The notes: a model not told the origin generated them from the letters alone. A stretch of 9,538 nt of DNA from an uncultured Holophagales bacterium (GCA_937927565.1 CALBDV010000806.1:1-9538); one strand, 5' to 3'; numbered from the stretch's first letter, positions 1 to 6,445 are shown. A program made the numbers and translations.

Positions 1-323
1 ACCCGAAGCCGACACTCTGGTCGAACCACCCGTTCGTCGTCCTGAAGAGCGCCTCTGCCACACCGGAGCAGCGCGAGGCCGCGAAGGTCCTGCGCGACTT
101 CCTCCTCTCGGTGCCCATTCAGCAGCGGGCGCTGGACTCCGGCTTCCGCCCCGCCAACCCGGACGTCAAGGTCCTCACCGCCGACCCGAACAACCCCTGG
201 AACCGGCTGAAGCCGTTCGGCGTCCGCGTCGACATTCCTCCGACGGCCGAGCCCCCCTCCGGCGAGGTGACCCGCCTCCTCCTCGAGACCTGGCGGCGGG
301 TGATGGGCGTTCCCGCGGCATGA
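1..323 (+). CDS. C-terminal part of a solute-binding-protein-like protein (5' end outside window)
   Basis: The reading frame is open from base 3 to the TGA at 321-323, so only the last 106 residues are present. The segment resembles the C-terminal lobe of bacterial extracellular solute-binding proteins of the group often found fused to, or encoded near, von Willebrand A domains. Matching elements are SNHPFVVL, then TPEQREAAKVLRDFLLS, then a GFRPANPDV motif, a short linker containing NNPWNRLKP, and a terminal helix TRLLLETWRRVMG. In relatives this region closes the binding domain; here the protein stops straight after it, so any VWA domain would have to be N-terminal or absent. The next gene starts 26 bp downstream on the same strand, so the two are probably co-transcribed. 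The ligand cannot be deduced. The family call is by motif memory and moderately secure. Confidence 0.6.
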   Translation, partial: PKPTLWSNHPFVVLKSASATPEQREAAKVLRDFLLSVPIQQRALDSGFRPANPDVKVLTADPNNPWNRLKPFGVRVDIPPTAEPPSGEVTRLLLETWRRVMGVPAA

Positions 324-349
324 AACGGGTGAGTCGGTAGACTCTCGAC

Positions 350-1171
350 ATGTCCGGCCGCGGGGTGAGCCTGAAGGACGCGCTCGTCAACCAGTACCAG
401 GCGATCCTCGCCGCGGGGGCGGTTGGCTTCGCCCTCGTCTCGGGGAGCTGGCTCCCGTTCCTCGTCCTGGCAGGCCTCGAGCTCGTGCTCCTGCCGGCGG
501 TCGTCGGGAACGAGCGCCTCGCGAACGCAATCGAGATGCGCCGGCGCGGAGCCCTCGCGACCGGGTCCGGAGTGACCGCTGCTCCTCCACCGCGGCTCAC
601 CGGGGACGGGCTTTCCTTCGAGCGCCGTCAGCGCTTCGCCGAGATCCAGTCCCTCGCCGCCGTCATCGAGCGGAGCTACGCCCGCCTCTCCGAGGTCTCC
701 CAGCCGCTCCTCCTCGAGCAGCGGGCGAAGCTCGACCAGCTCCTCGGCAATGCCCTCTCGCACCTGAAGGCGCTCGAGGCGTTCGAGGACCTCGGCGCGG
801 TGAAGGCCGCCCCCGAGACGCTCGCGCCCGAGATCGCCGAGCTCGAGCGGCGCATCGCCGATCCTTCGACGTCCGAAGCCCTCCGCCAGCGGCTCCGCGA
901 CGGAAGGGACTACAAGGTTCGCCTCGCGGAGTCGATGGCCCGCGGAAGGGAGCGTCGCGAGGTCCTCCTCGCCGAGCTCGAGACGCTGGAGACGGCCCTC
1001 AAGATCCTCGCGCAGGAATCCGCCGCACTCCTGGCGCCGGGCGAGGTGGCTGCACGGCTCGACGAGCTCGTCGCGGGCGCCGAGGCGACGGGGGAGACCG
1101 TCCGCGAGATCGAGGAGCTTTCCAGGCTGGGAGAGGCCTCGCAGCGCCAGCGGGCGACGCTTCTCCAGTAG
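350..1171 (+). CDS. Membrane-anchored coiled-coil protein of unknown function (273 aa)
   Basis: I do not recognise a named family. Residues 18-52 are strongly hydrophobic and could form a tight two-helix membrane hairpin or one long anchor. The rest, especially 80-270, is rich in Glu, Arg, Leu and Ala with heptad-like spacing, which predicts long alpha-helical coiled coils. There are no Cys residues and no catalytic motif. The ATG at 350 lies 26 bp after the preceding stop with only a weak purine-rich stretch before it, so the start is plausible but not proven. Codon use is strongly GC-ending, like the flanking genes and unlike the central segment. The last 77 codons (from residue 197) lie in the 282-bp direct repeat, and a second, truncated copy of them occurs at 6164-6397. 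A structural or scaffolding role at the membrane is possible but is inference. Confidence 0.8.
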   Translation: MSGRGVSLKDALVNQYQAILAAGAVGFALVSGSWLPFLVLAGLELVLLPAVVGNERLANAIEMRRRGALATGSGVTAAPPPRLTGDGLSFERRQRFAEIQSLAAVIERSYARLSEVSQPLLLEQRAKLDQLLGNALSHLKALEAFEDLGAVKAAPETLAPEIAELERRIADPSTSEALRQRLRDGRDYKVRLAESMARGRERREVLLAELETLETALKILAQESAALLAPGEVAARLDELVAGAEATGETVREIEELSRLGEASQRQRATLLQ

Positions 1172-1219
1172 CCGGGCTCAGGCCGACTCGACGTACCTGC
1201 GGTACTCCTCCTCCCCGGC
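938..1219. repeat. Left copy of 282-bp direct repeat
   Basis: This block recurs in the same orientation at 6164-6445, offset by 5226 bp. It spans the last 77 codons of the coiled-coil gene, its TAG stop, a 6-bp spacer, and on the minus strand the TGA stop and last 13 codons of a DUF4388-type gene. I find nine differences, at 958, 964, 1151, 1156, 1162, 1165, 1173, 1211 and 1217, giving about 97% identity. Positions 965-1150 (186 bp) are identical. In this copy the coiled-coil gene is complete and the DUF4388 gene is only a stub. Confidence 0.95.
1178..1219 (-). pseudogene. 3' stub of the DUF4388/PATAN gene
   Basis: Read on the minus strand, this gives the last residues GEEEYRRYVESA and a TGA stop, identical at protein level to the end of the complete gene at 6404-7222. 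The two differing bases (1211 and 1217) are both synonymous. Upstream of 1219, in the minus direction, the similarity stops. The next codons read V and A instead of the F and S of the intact gene, and homology is then lost. This is the scar that shows where the two flanking genes originally met. Confidence 0.8.
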
Positions 1220-1396
1220 AGCGACTCCCGGCGCACCCTACGACATCAGCGTTCCGCCGCCGCTTCGCGATGCCGGTGATGATGCTGACTACCCTTGAGT
1301 CGGCTCCTGTTCAGATTCCCGCGGTTTCCGGTGATCGGGGTCACCTCGGGACCGGGAGCTCACTCCTTGCCGCCGCCGACCCGCACGTCCCCATCT

Positions 1397-1573
1397 TTCG
1401 TTGCCCTTCGGCGCGGATTGGCCCAGCTTCCAGGATGCGTGTACGAGATCGACTCGCTCGTCCGTCCCCGTTGTCAGAGCGTCATGCGGGTCGTCTCTTT
1501 CATAACCGAAGGCCGAGTCATCCGCCGCATCCTCTGCCACCTTGCCGCCTCGGCCACAGCCCGTCGCCCGGGA
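1397..1573 (+). pseudogene. Decayed C-terminal fragment of an IS91-like (Y2/HUH) transposase
   Basis: In this frame the translation contains RGLAQLPGCVYEIDSLV, RPRCQSVM, then RVVSFITEGRVIRRILCHL. This follows the C-terminal signature of IS91-type Y2 transposases: a WAxLLxRVYEVDPL stretch, a CPxCGGxM zinc-ribbon half, then RVxxFIxxxxVIxxILxHL. Compared with that pattern the Trp is Leu (TTG), the first Cys of CPRC is Arg, and the GG is QS, so the metal site is broken. No catalytic Tyr-containing or HUH region is present upstream, since the frame becomes meaningless before about 1397. The frame also runs on past the expected end without a stop until about 1802. It is a non-functional remnant, identified by motif recall without a database search. 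Confidence 0.55.
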
Positions 1574-1918
1574 ACTCGCCTCACGCTCCCGGGAGATCGC
1601 TCAAAAACAGCGCCAGACCGGCCCCTCGTCGTCGCCAGAAGAGCGGGCGAAGGCGCGCAGCGCCGAGGTCAAGGTCGGGCCGGAGGAAATCCTCCGGGCC
1701 GATATCGCGCCACGTCCCGTCCGCACTGCGCTCCTTCAGGACCTGTCGGAACGGGTCGCTCTGCGCACAACAGCTTCGGGATCACGGGTTATCCGTCGAG
1801 GTAGACGTAGGCTGGGTCGGCCTTTCCCGTGAAACATCGCAGCCCTCCCTTTCATTGTCCTGATGGGTCTTGTTTTCGGCAGACGCTCAGCGGTCGCCGC
1901 CTGGAAAGACCTTCTCAT

Positions 1919-1934
1919 TGATGCATCTGCATCA
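1919..1934. promoter_or_regulatory. 16-bp palindrome, possible operator
   Basis: The sequence tgatgcatctgcatca has two perfect 7-base arms around a 2-base centre, the size of a typical dimeric-repressor site. It lies in non-coding sequence about 390 bp upstream of the protease start, which is far for a direct operator. No cognate regulator is encoded in the window. It could be chance. Confidence 0.25.
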
Positions 1935-2236
1935 TTTCCGGACTTTGTCCCGTGACCTGTTGGACTTCTCGTCCTCTCGCGCAGCCTAGTGAGCATGAGC
2001 GAGGCTCGTCGGGTCGTTCAATCTGCGCGCGGGGTCACACCCGGCTTACATCCGAGACCGCCGCCATCTCTCGGGATTCCCTGAATGCGAATGGCGGGGC
2101 GGGCAGCCAAGCGATTAGGCATGGGGCGTCAATGCGATCCTGCATCCCGGGCCGGGTCCGTTCCAGCAGCTAAGAACCCTCGACCGTCTTCTCACCCGCA
2201 TTGGCCCTCCCTGCCCCATCGCACCGAAGAGGCCCT

Positions 2237-2266
2237 TTGGTCCGCTTCTTTCGCATCGCCTTACAA
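2237..2266 (+). promoter_or_regulatory. Possible sigma-70-type promoter for the protease operon
   Basis: TTGGTC (2237-2242) and TTACAA (2261-2266) are separated by 18 bases and resemble weak -35 and -10 elements. Transcription would start near 2273, placing the hairpin at 2282-2308 close to the 5' end of the mRNA and leaving a leader of about 50 nt. Both boxes deviate from consensus, so this is a suggestion based mainly on position. Confidence 0.25.
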
Positions 2267-2281
2267 ACGCATCGAAGGCCT

Positions 2282-2308
2282 GCCGCAAGGGCCCATCTCC
2301 CTTGCGGC
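2282..2308 (+). promoter_or_regulatory. Leader hairpin directly upstream of the protease ribosome binding site
   Basis: A perfect 10-bp stem pairs gccgcaaggg (2282-2291) with cccttgcggc (2299-2308) around a 7-base loop. The stem ends one base before the AAGGAG ribosome binding site at 2310-2315. It has no following T-run, so it is not a typical terminator. It could stabilise the mRNA 5' end, keep the ribosome binding site free, or bind a regulator. Which of these applies cannot be told from sequence. Confidence 0.55.
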
Positions 2309-2309
2309 C

Positions 2310-2315
2310 AAGGAG
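2310..2315 (+). promoter_or_regulatory. Ribosome binding site of the subtilase gene
   Basis: AAGGAG stands 6 bases before the ATG at 2322. This site, together with the signal peptide that follows that ATG, fixes the start there rather than at the upstream in-frame ATG at 2085. Confidence 0.8.
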
Positions 2316-2321
2316 TTGTTC

Positions 2322-5027
2322 ATGAAACGCGAATCCGCAGGGAGGCTCCTAGTTCTCACCTGCGCCTCCCTTGCGATCACCTCTATCATGACGCCATCTG
2401 CCGTCCGCGCTCAGGAGGATGTCGACACATTCGTCGTGCGGCCACTGAAGCCCTTGGACAACCCCTCCGATAGGACGCCAGCCGAACTGCTGGGTTCCGC
2501 CGACGTTGGAGAACGCTATTGCGGCGCACTTCACTGTGTGGTTCTCGCCGGATCGCCTGCTCGCATCGCCGCCCTAAGGGAGATCGAATCGCGGGGTCTC
2601 GTTTCGCTTGAACCGCTTCCTGACGCCCATCGCGTCTTCTTCCGCAAGTCGACGTACAACGCCCGGGCCGCCGCTTTCGAAACGGATTTCCCGGGGCGCG
2701 AAGAAGTCCTTCGCCAGAGCGATGTCGATCTCTTCATGGTCATCTTCAAGGCTTTTCCTGAGGAGGGGTGGATAAGGTCGATCAAGGAATCGGGCCTCAC
2801 GCCTCTCGAGTCTCTCCAGACGATGGCATTCCTTTTCTACGGTCCCAGGAAGGTCGCGGAGACCATCCCGAAGCGCTTCTCCTATGTCTACGCGATCTCC
2901 GAGGTCCCCGCAGGCTTGCGACGCCTGAATCTCGACGCCCCGCTTGAAGACGGTCGAGATGAGCCCGGCCCGACGACGGTGGTCATGGTCGCCGAGGCAA
3001 GCGAGATCGTCCTCCGCGCCCTCACGTCAATCGATGACCGCCCGCCCGTCCGCATCTACCACACCGGCCCGCTTGAGGCCTATACGGCGAGACTCTCGCG
3101 GCTCGACGCCCTGACCCTCAGCCTTCTCCCAGAAGTCGTGAGCATCTCCAGGAACACGACCCCCCCCAGCCCTTCTGACGAACGCTACAATCGACTCCTC
3201 GCAGGGAGCTTTCAGTCCCCCGGTTCCTCATGGACGGCGCCGCTCCCTTCAAACAACGTATGGCCCCGCTACTGGGATAACTACCTCACCCAGCTCACGG
3301 GCCTCGGCCTGAATCTGAACAACCAGACCATCGGCTTCCTTGACACAGGAATCGATAGTGGGCTTCAGCGCTCTGGTACAGCCTATTGCCCTCCCTATCT
3401 CCGCCCACCTGGCTATCCCAGCACGCCTTGTGCCCTCGTCTTCACGGCAGACGTTACAGCCGATGCTCCTGCTGGCAGAGGAGACGACCTCTACCACCAC
3501 GGGACCGTTGTCACGTCCGTAGCAGCCGGATTCGCCTCGTCCGATAGCTCTGGCCGCGACACTCAAGGCTACTCATTCACTCACGGCGTCGCAACGGGCG
3601 CTAGAGTCGCTGTCTGCCAGTTCTTCCAATTGTGCGGTGCGTCCTACCGTACCGAGGGTGAAGCGAATCCCTTCAGTGACGACTTCATCCAGCGGATGCG
3701 GTACGCACTCGTATCGCTCGGCTCTACCGTGACACTACCCGACAACGGACAAGGGCCGGGAGTGAAGATTATCAACCACAGCTGGAATCGCGGAGACGTC
3801 ATTGACTACGAGGGTGATGCAACGCTGCTCGATCGGACGACGCGATCTCTCAAGATGGCATCGTTTCTCTTCCGCGCTGGCCAGTCCATTACTGGTCCGG
3901 ATCTCCCGGTCCTCCATGTCGTCTCTGCCGGGAACGCTTCAACGCCTGGTGCGGAAGACGACACGGAGGAAGAGCTCGCCCCGCACCGCCTTGTGAGCGC
4001 TCCGGGCGTCGCAAAGAACGTCATCACCGTGGGAGCCACGGAGACGTACAACCAGGAGTCCTACGTCGTCGGAGCCTTCCCCCCCTACTGCCCGAGCGCC
4101 AATCTCGACAACACTGACGACCCCCATCAGATTGCTGCACTCTCCCGCATCGGCTTCCCTAATCTGCGTCTGAAGCCCGATCTCGTTGCGCCGGGCACAC
4201 GCGCGTATGGCAGGCGCTCCGTCGAGTACGTTCCGTACCCGACCTGCAACCCAAACACAAGCTGCAACATGGATCTCGACGGAACCGGGCAGTACGGATG
4301 GGCCAATGGCACGAGCTTTGCCGCCCCGGCTGTAGCCGGCGCAGCTGCAATCACGAGAGAGTGGCTCAGCTCTCTGGGCTCAACGAACCCCTCACCGGCC
4401 CTGGTGAAGGCGGCACTAATAGCCACCGCACGTAGCATCACGAATCTGCCTGCCTGCAGTAGCGGATGTCAACCCTGCTGCGCCTCTTGCGGGGACGTGC
4501 GCCCCGCTCCCGACAAGTACCAAGGGTTCGGCGCGGTTTCTCTCGACCGTTTCTTTCGCGCTTCATCGAACTACTTCCGCTACGACCAGGGGAGTCCCCC
4601 ACTCGTCCCTTCGGGCTCCGCGTATACGCGTCTCCTGACCATTACGGACAACTCGAAGGACATCAACATCGCACTCGCCTGGACCGATCGCGCTGGGCCT
4701 GAAGTGACACACGGCTTCGTGAATCTCCAGAACGACCTGGATCTAACCGCGACGATCGGCACCTACACCTGGTACGGGAACCTCTACTACACGAGTCCCG
4801 ATTCCTGCGCCCGAAACGGGTACTCCCTGAGGAACCCCGCGATAGTGACCCGTGACCACAAGAACAACGTCGAACGTATCACCATCAAGGCATCCGACAT
4901 TCCCTCCGGCGCAACTCAGATCCTGCTCCAGGTCAACCCCTTCAGCATTACAGGAGACGGCATTGATCCAGCCACGAACAGTTCCTTCCGACAGGACTTC
5001 GCACTCTTCGTCGAGAATGCGCGCTAG
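2322..5027 (+). CDS. Secreted subtilisin-like serine protease, Kp43 type (S8 family, 901 aa)
   Basis: This is an exported S8 endopeptidase with all catalytic residues present: Asp341 (FLDTG), His393 (HHGTVV), oxyanion Asn538 (SAGN) and Ser665 (NGTSFAAP). A Sec signal peptide occupies residues 1-30, with predicted cleavage after AVRA. Residues about 66-280 form a long prosegment that appears to hold three beta-alpha-beta modules (about 66-118, 133-205, 215-280), where most subtilases have one I9-like domain. The catalytic domain runs from about 300 to 745. The C-terminal part (about 750-901) matches the beta-sandwich of Kp43-type proteases, with AWTD, QNDLDL (N804) and a final QDFALFVENA. A Cys cluster (712, 716, 719, 720, 723) and other Cys pairs suggest disulfides. 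An upstream ATG at 2085 in frame lacks a signal peptide and is rejected. GC content is lower than in the flanking genes. The next gene starts inside this one. Targets are unknown. Confidence 0.9.
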   Translation: MKRESAGRLLVLTCASLAITSIMTPSAVRAQEDVDTFVVRPLKPLDNPSDRTPAELLGSADVGERYCGALHCVVLAGSPARIAALREIESRGLVSLEPLPDAHRVFFRKSTYNARAAAFETDFPGREEVLRQSDVDLFMVIFKAFPEEGWIRSIKESGLTPLESLQTMAFLFYGPRKVAETIPKRFSYVYAISEVPAGLRRLNLDAPLEDGRDEPGPTTVVMVAEASEIVLRALTSIDDRPPVRIYHTGPLEAYTARLSRLDALTLSLLPEVVSISRNTTPPSPSDERYNRLLAGSFQSPGSSWTAPLPSNNVWPRYWDNYLTQLTGLGLNLNNQTIGFLDTGIDSGLQRSGTAYCPPYLRPPGYPSTPCALVFTADVTADAPAGRGDDLYHHGTVVTSVAAGFASSDSSGRDTQGYSFTHGVATGARVAVCQFFQLCGASYRTEGEANPFSDDFIQRMRYALVSLGSTVTLPDNGQGPGVKIINHSWNRGDVIDYEGDATLLDRTTRSLKMASFLFRAGQSITGPDLPVLHVVSAGNASTPGAEDDTEEELAPHRLVSAPGVAKNVITVGATETYNQESYVVGAFPPYCPSANLDNTDDPHQIAALSRIGFPNLRLKPDLVAPGTRAYGRRSVEYVPYPTCNPNTSCNMDLDGTGQYGWANGTSFAAPAVAGAAAITREWLSSLGSTNPSPALVKAALIATARSITNLPACSSGCQPCCASCGDVRPAPDKYQGFGAVSLDRFFRASSNYFRYDQGSPPLVPSGSAYTRLLTITDNSKDINIALAWTDRAGPEVTHGFVNLQNDLDLTATIGTYTWYGNLYYTSPDSCARNGYSLRNPAIVTRDHKNNVERITIKASDIPSGATQILLQVNPFSITGDGIDPATNSSFRQDFALFVENAR

Positions 5028-5901
5028 CCACGTCTTCCTCCTTCTCCTTCTGCTGTTGGCCGGACCGGCTTCGGCAGACGATTCTTCCGTCTACTACGTG
5101 CCCTACGTCAAAGCCAGGATCGACGCGGTCCTGCTGCCCGACGGCACAGGAATCGAGACTCGCTGGGAGAGCACGCTCGAGGTCTTCAACTCGACATCGA
5201 GCCCTGCGTCATTTGGGATAGTCGCCCTTCATGGGAACGGGTCTCATCTCAGCGACTCTTCATCCTGCCAGAACACAGTGACCCTTGGCGCGCGGACCGG
5301 GACGAATGTGATCCCCTGTGCCGACTCTTATCCCGACCCGGGCGTTGCGATGCTCGTCATCGAAGCGCCAAAGGGCATGCTCGTCCGTGCCGATCTGCAG
5401 AAGAACCGGCTCCGTTGCGGATGTCCGGGTGAACTCGACTGCACACCGTTCCCGCAAGGTCAGGTCCACCTTCCGGTGTTCCGAGGGCTCTTCCCTGCGG
5501 GCAGCTCCGCCGTGAGCGGGCCGGTCGAGCTCGGGACATTCAGCCTCCCGGAGAGTTGCGCTTCCGCCAATCAGCAGTATCGGCGCCGGGTCAACATCAC
5601 GCTCTTCAATGGGGGCGATACCCCAGCCACATTCCACATCGCAGAAACTCCGAATCACACGTCCTCGGATCCGCTGTTCTCCGGGGAGGTGACCGTAGGG
5701 GCAAAGCAGGTCCTGCAGGTCAACAGCATCACGGTTCCGACCGAGCCAAGTAACAACCTCACGGCCCCGAATGGGGGAAACCGGATCTGGATCACCGTCA
5801 CCGCCGACCAGCCGTTTCTCTCCTACGTGAGCACGATCTTCGATAACCCCGAAGTGGGCGCGCTGCCCTTCCAGGTCTTTCCCGGATCCGTCACCAACTG
5901 A
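5017..5901 (+). CDS. Secreted two-module beta-rich protein encoded in overlap with the subtilase (294 aa)
   Basis: I recognise no named family. The ATG at 5017 lies inside the protease gene, overlapping its end by 11 bp, and begins a clear signal peptide (MRASHV followed by a Leu-rich core) cut after PASA at residue 20. An upstream in-frame ATG at 4852 would give a frame antagonistic to the protease and no signal peptide. The mature part of about 274 residues is Ser/Thr/Asn/Gly-rich, with alternating hydrophobics typical of beta-sandwiches. Two segments look alike: TRWESTLEVFNSTSSPASF near the N-terminus and RRRVNITLFNGGDTPATFHI at 189-208. Similar repeats occur in extracellular proteins of Acidobacteriota. 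Six Cys residues, including a CGC and a nearby C in GELDC, suggest disulfides. The overlap implies translational coupling with the protease. A role as partner, substrate, inhibitor or surface anchor is possible, but none is shown by the sequence. Confidence 0.85.
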   Translation: MRASHVFLLLLLLLAGPASADDSSVYYVPYVKARIDAVLLPDGTGIETRWESTLEVFNSTSSPASFGIVALHGNGSHLSDSSSCQNTVTLGARTGTNVIPCADSYPDPGVAMLVIEAPKGMLVRADLQKNRLRCGCPGELDCTPFPQGQVHLPVFRGLFPAGSSAVSGPVELGTFSLPESCASANQQYRRRVNITLFNGGDTPATFHIAETPNHTSSDPLFSGEVTVGAKQVLQVNSITVPTEPSNNLTAPNGGNRIWITVTADQPFLSYVSTIFDNPEVGALPFQVFPGSVTN

Positions 5902-5936
5902 GGTGCTGCACTTCCGCCACGTCCCCTACCGACGGC

Positions 5937-5972
5937 GGCCGCCCGGATGGCCTTACGGGTTTCCGGGCGGCC
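5937..5972 (+). terminator. Hairpin terminator after the protease operon
   Basis: A perfect 11-bp GC-rich stem, ggccgcccgga (5937-5947) with tccgggcggcc (5962-5972), surrounds a 14-base loop 35 bp after the stop of the second gene. The following bases (cttgcctacagcgctttt) are only modestly T-rich, so its efficiency as an intrinsic terminator is uncertain. Its position at the operon end supports the call. The remaining bases to 6163 hold nothing I can assign. Confidence 0.55.
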
Positions 5973-6163
5973 CTTGCCTACAGCGCTTTTCGGAGATGGT
6001 CGGGTGTGCTCGTCAGAAGCGCGCCGCGCGCGGGCCCGCCTTCGCCGCAGTATGATGCTGAGCGCCGAGCGCACGTGGCTTGACGCCGACCGGTGGCCCC
6101 ACTCGGCCGGCAACAAACGTGCGAGCGAGGGTGGGCACTCCCCGACGAGTGTTGAAGAGGTCC

Positions 6164-6397
6164 GCCCGCGGAAGGGAGCGTCGGGAGGTTCTCCTCGCCG
6201 AGCTCGAGACGCTGGAGACGGCCCTCAAGATCCTCGCGCAGGAATCCGCCGCACTCCTGGCGCCGGGCGAGGTGGCTGCACGGCTCGACGAGCTCGTCGC
6301 GGGCGCCGAGGCGACGGGGGAGACCGTCCGCGAGATCGAGGAGCTTTCCAGGCTGGGAGAGGCCTCGCAGCGCCAGAGGGCAACGCTCCTTCAGTAG
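6164..6397 (+). pseudogene. Truncated second copy of the coiled-coil gene (last 77 codons)
   Basis: From the ARGRERREVLL motif to the TAG at 6395-6397 the translation is identical to residues 198-273 of the gene at 350-1171. The first 196 codons, including the membrane segment, are missing. The frame happens to stay open upstream to an ATG at 6080, giving a 105-codon ORF, but there is no convincing ribosome binding site and the added residues look random. All six base differences inside the gene portion are synonymous, which is unexpected for a dead fragment. Confidence 0.85.
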
Positions 6398-6445
6398 CTG
6401 GGCTCAGGCCGACTCGACGTACCTGCGGTACTCCTCTTCCCCCGC
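6164..6445. repeat. Right copy of 282-bp direct repeat
   Basis: Same orientation as 938-1219. This copy carries only the 3' part of the coiled-coil gene but belongs to the complete DUF4388 gene on the minus strand. Differences from the left copy fall at 6184, 6190, 6377, 6382, 6388, 6391, 6399, 6437 and 6443. Upstream of 6164 the sequence is unrelated to the left flank. Confidence 0.95.

Larger units (their letters stand above)
1220..2281. other. Gene-poor stretch at the left end of the cassette
   Basis: No intact gene is supported here. Open frames exist on both strands but lack ribosome binding sites and have low-complexity Arg/Pro/Ser-rich translations. Two things stand out. One is the transposase remnant at 1397-1573. 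The other is a stop-to-stop minus-strand stretch (1584-1781, 66 codons) with a balanced composition that includes DPFRQVLKE and TWRDIGPEDFLRPDLDLG. It has no start codon context and may be another gene fragment, or merely the complement of a similar-looking plus-strand frame at 1542-1832, whose codons are aligned with it. The 3' half (about 1840-2281) looks non-coding and carries a small palindrome and a possible promoter for the protease operon. Confidence 0.6.
1220..6163. mobile_element. Candidate inserted cassette between the direct repeats
   Basis: This roughly 4.9-kb segment separates two genes that the flanking repeats imply were once adjacent and convergent. It is lower in GC than both flanks. 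It contains a decayed transposase fragment near its left end, a two-gene secreted protease operon with its own terminator, and about 190 bp of unassigned sequence before the right repeat. I see no integrase, no tRNA target and no terminal inverted repeats, so the mobilising machinery is unknown. Integration by homologous recombination through the repeated sequence is the mechanism that best fits the sequence. An assembly join through the 186-bp identical core is the main alternative. Confidence 0.5.

Noticed and set aside
119..763. 214-codon minus-strand ORF
   Set aside because: Antisense to the solute-binding-like gene end and to the coiled-coil gene. Composition is that of a GC shadow frame.
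938..1219. Repeat as a transposon target-site duplication
   Set aside because: 282 bp is far too long, the ends are imperfect, and the differences are synonymous, which fits homologous recombination rather than staggered cleavage.
2085..2321. N-terminal extension of the protease ORF to an ATG at 2085
   Set aside because: The added 79 residues lack a signal peptide and look random, there is no ribosome binding site, and the extension spans the leader hairpin. The ATG at 2322 has AAGGAG at 6-base spacing and a signal peptide.
2322..2411. Lipoprotein signal (LTC at residues 12-14) in the protease
   Set aside because: The residue before Cys is Thr and the hydrophobic stretch continues after it to an AVRA cleavage site, so a type I signal peptide fits better than a lipobox.
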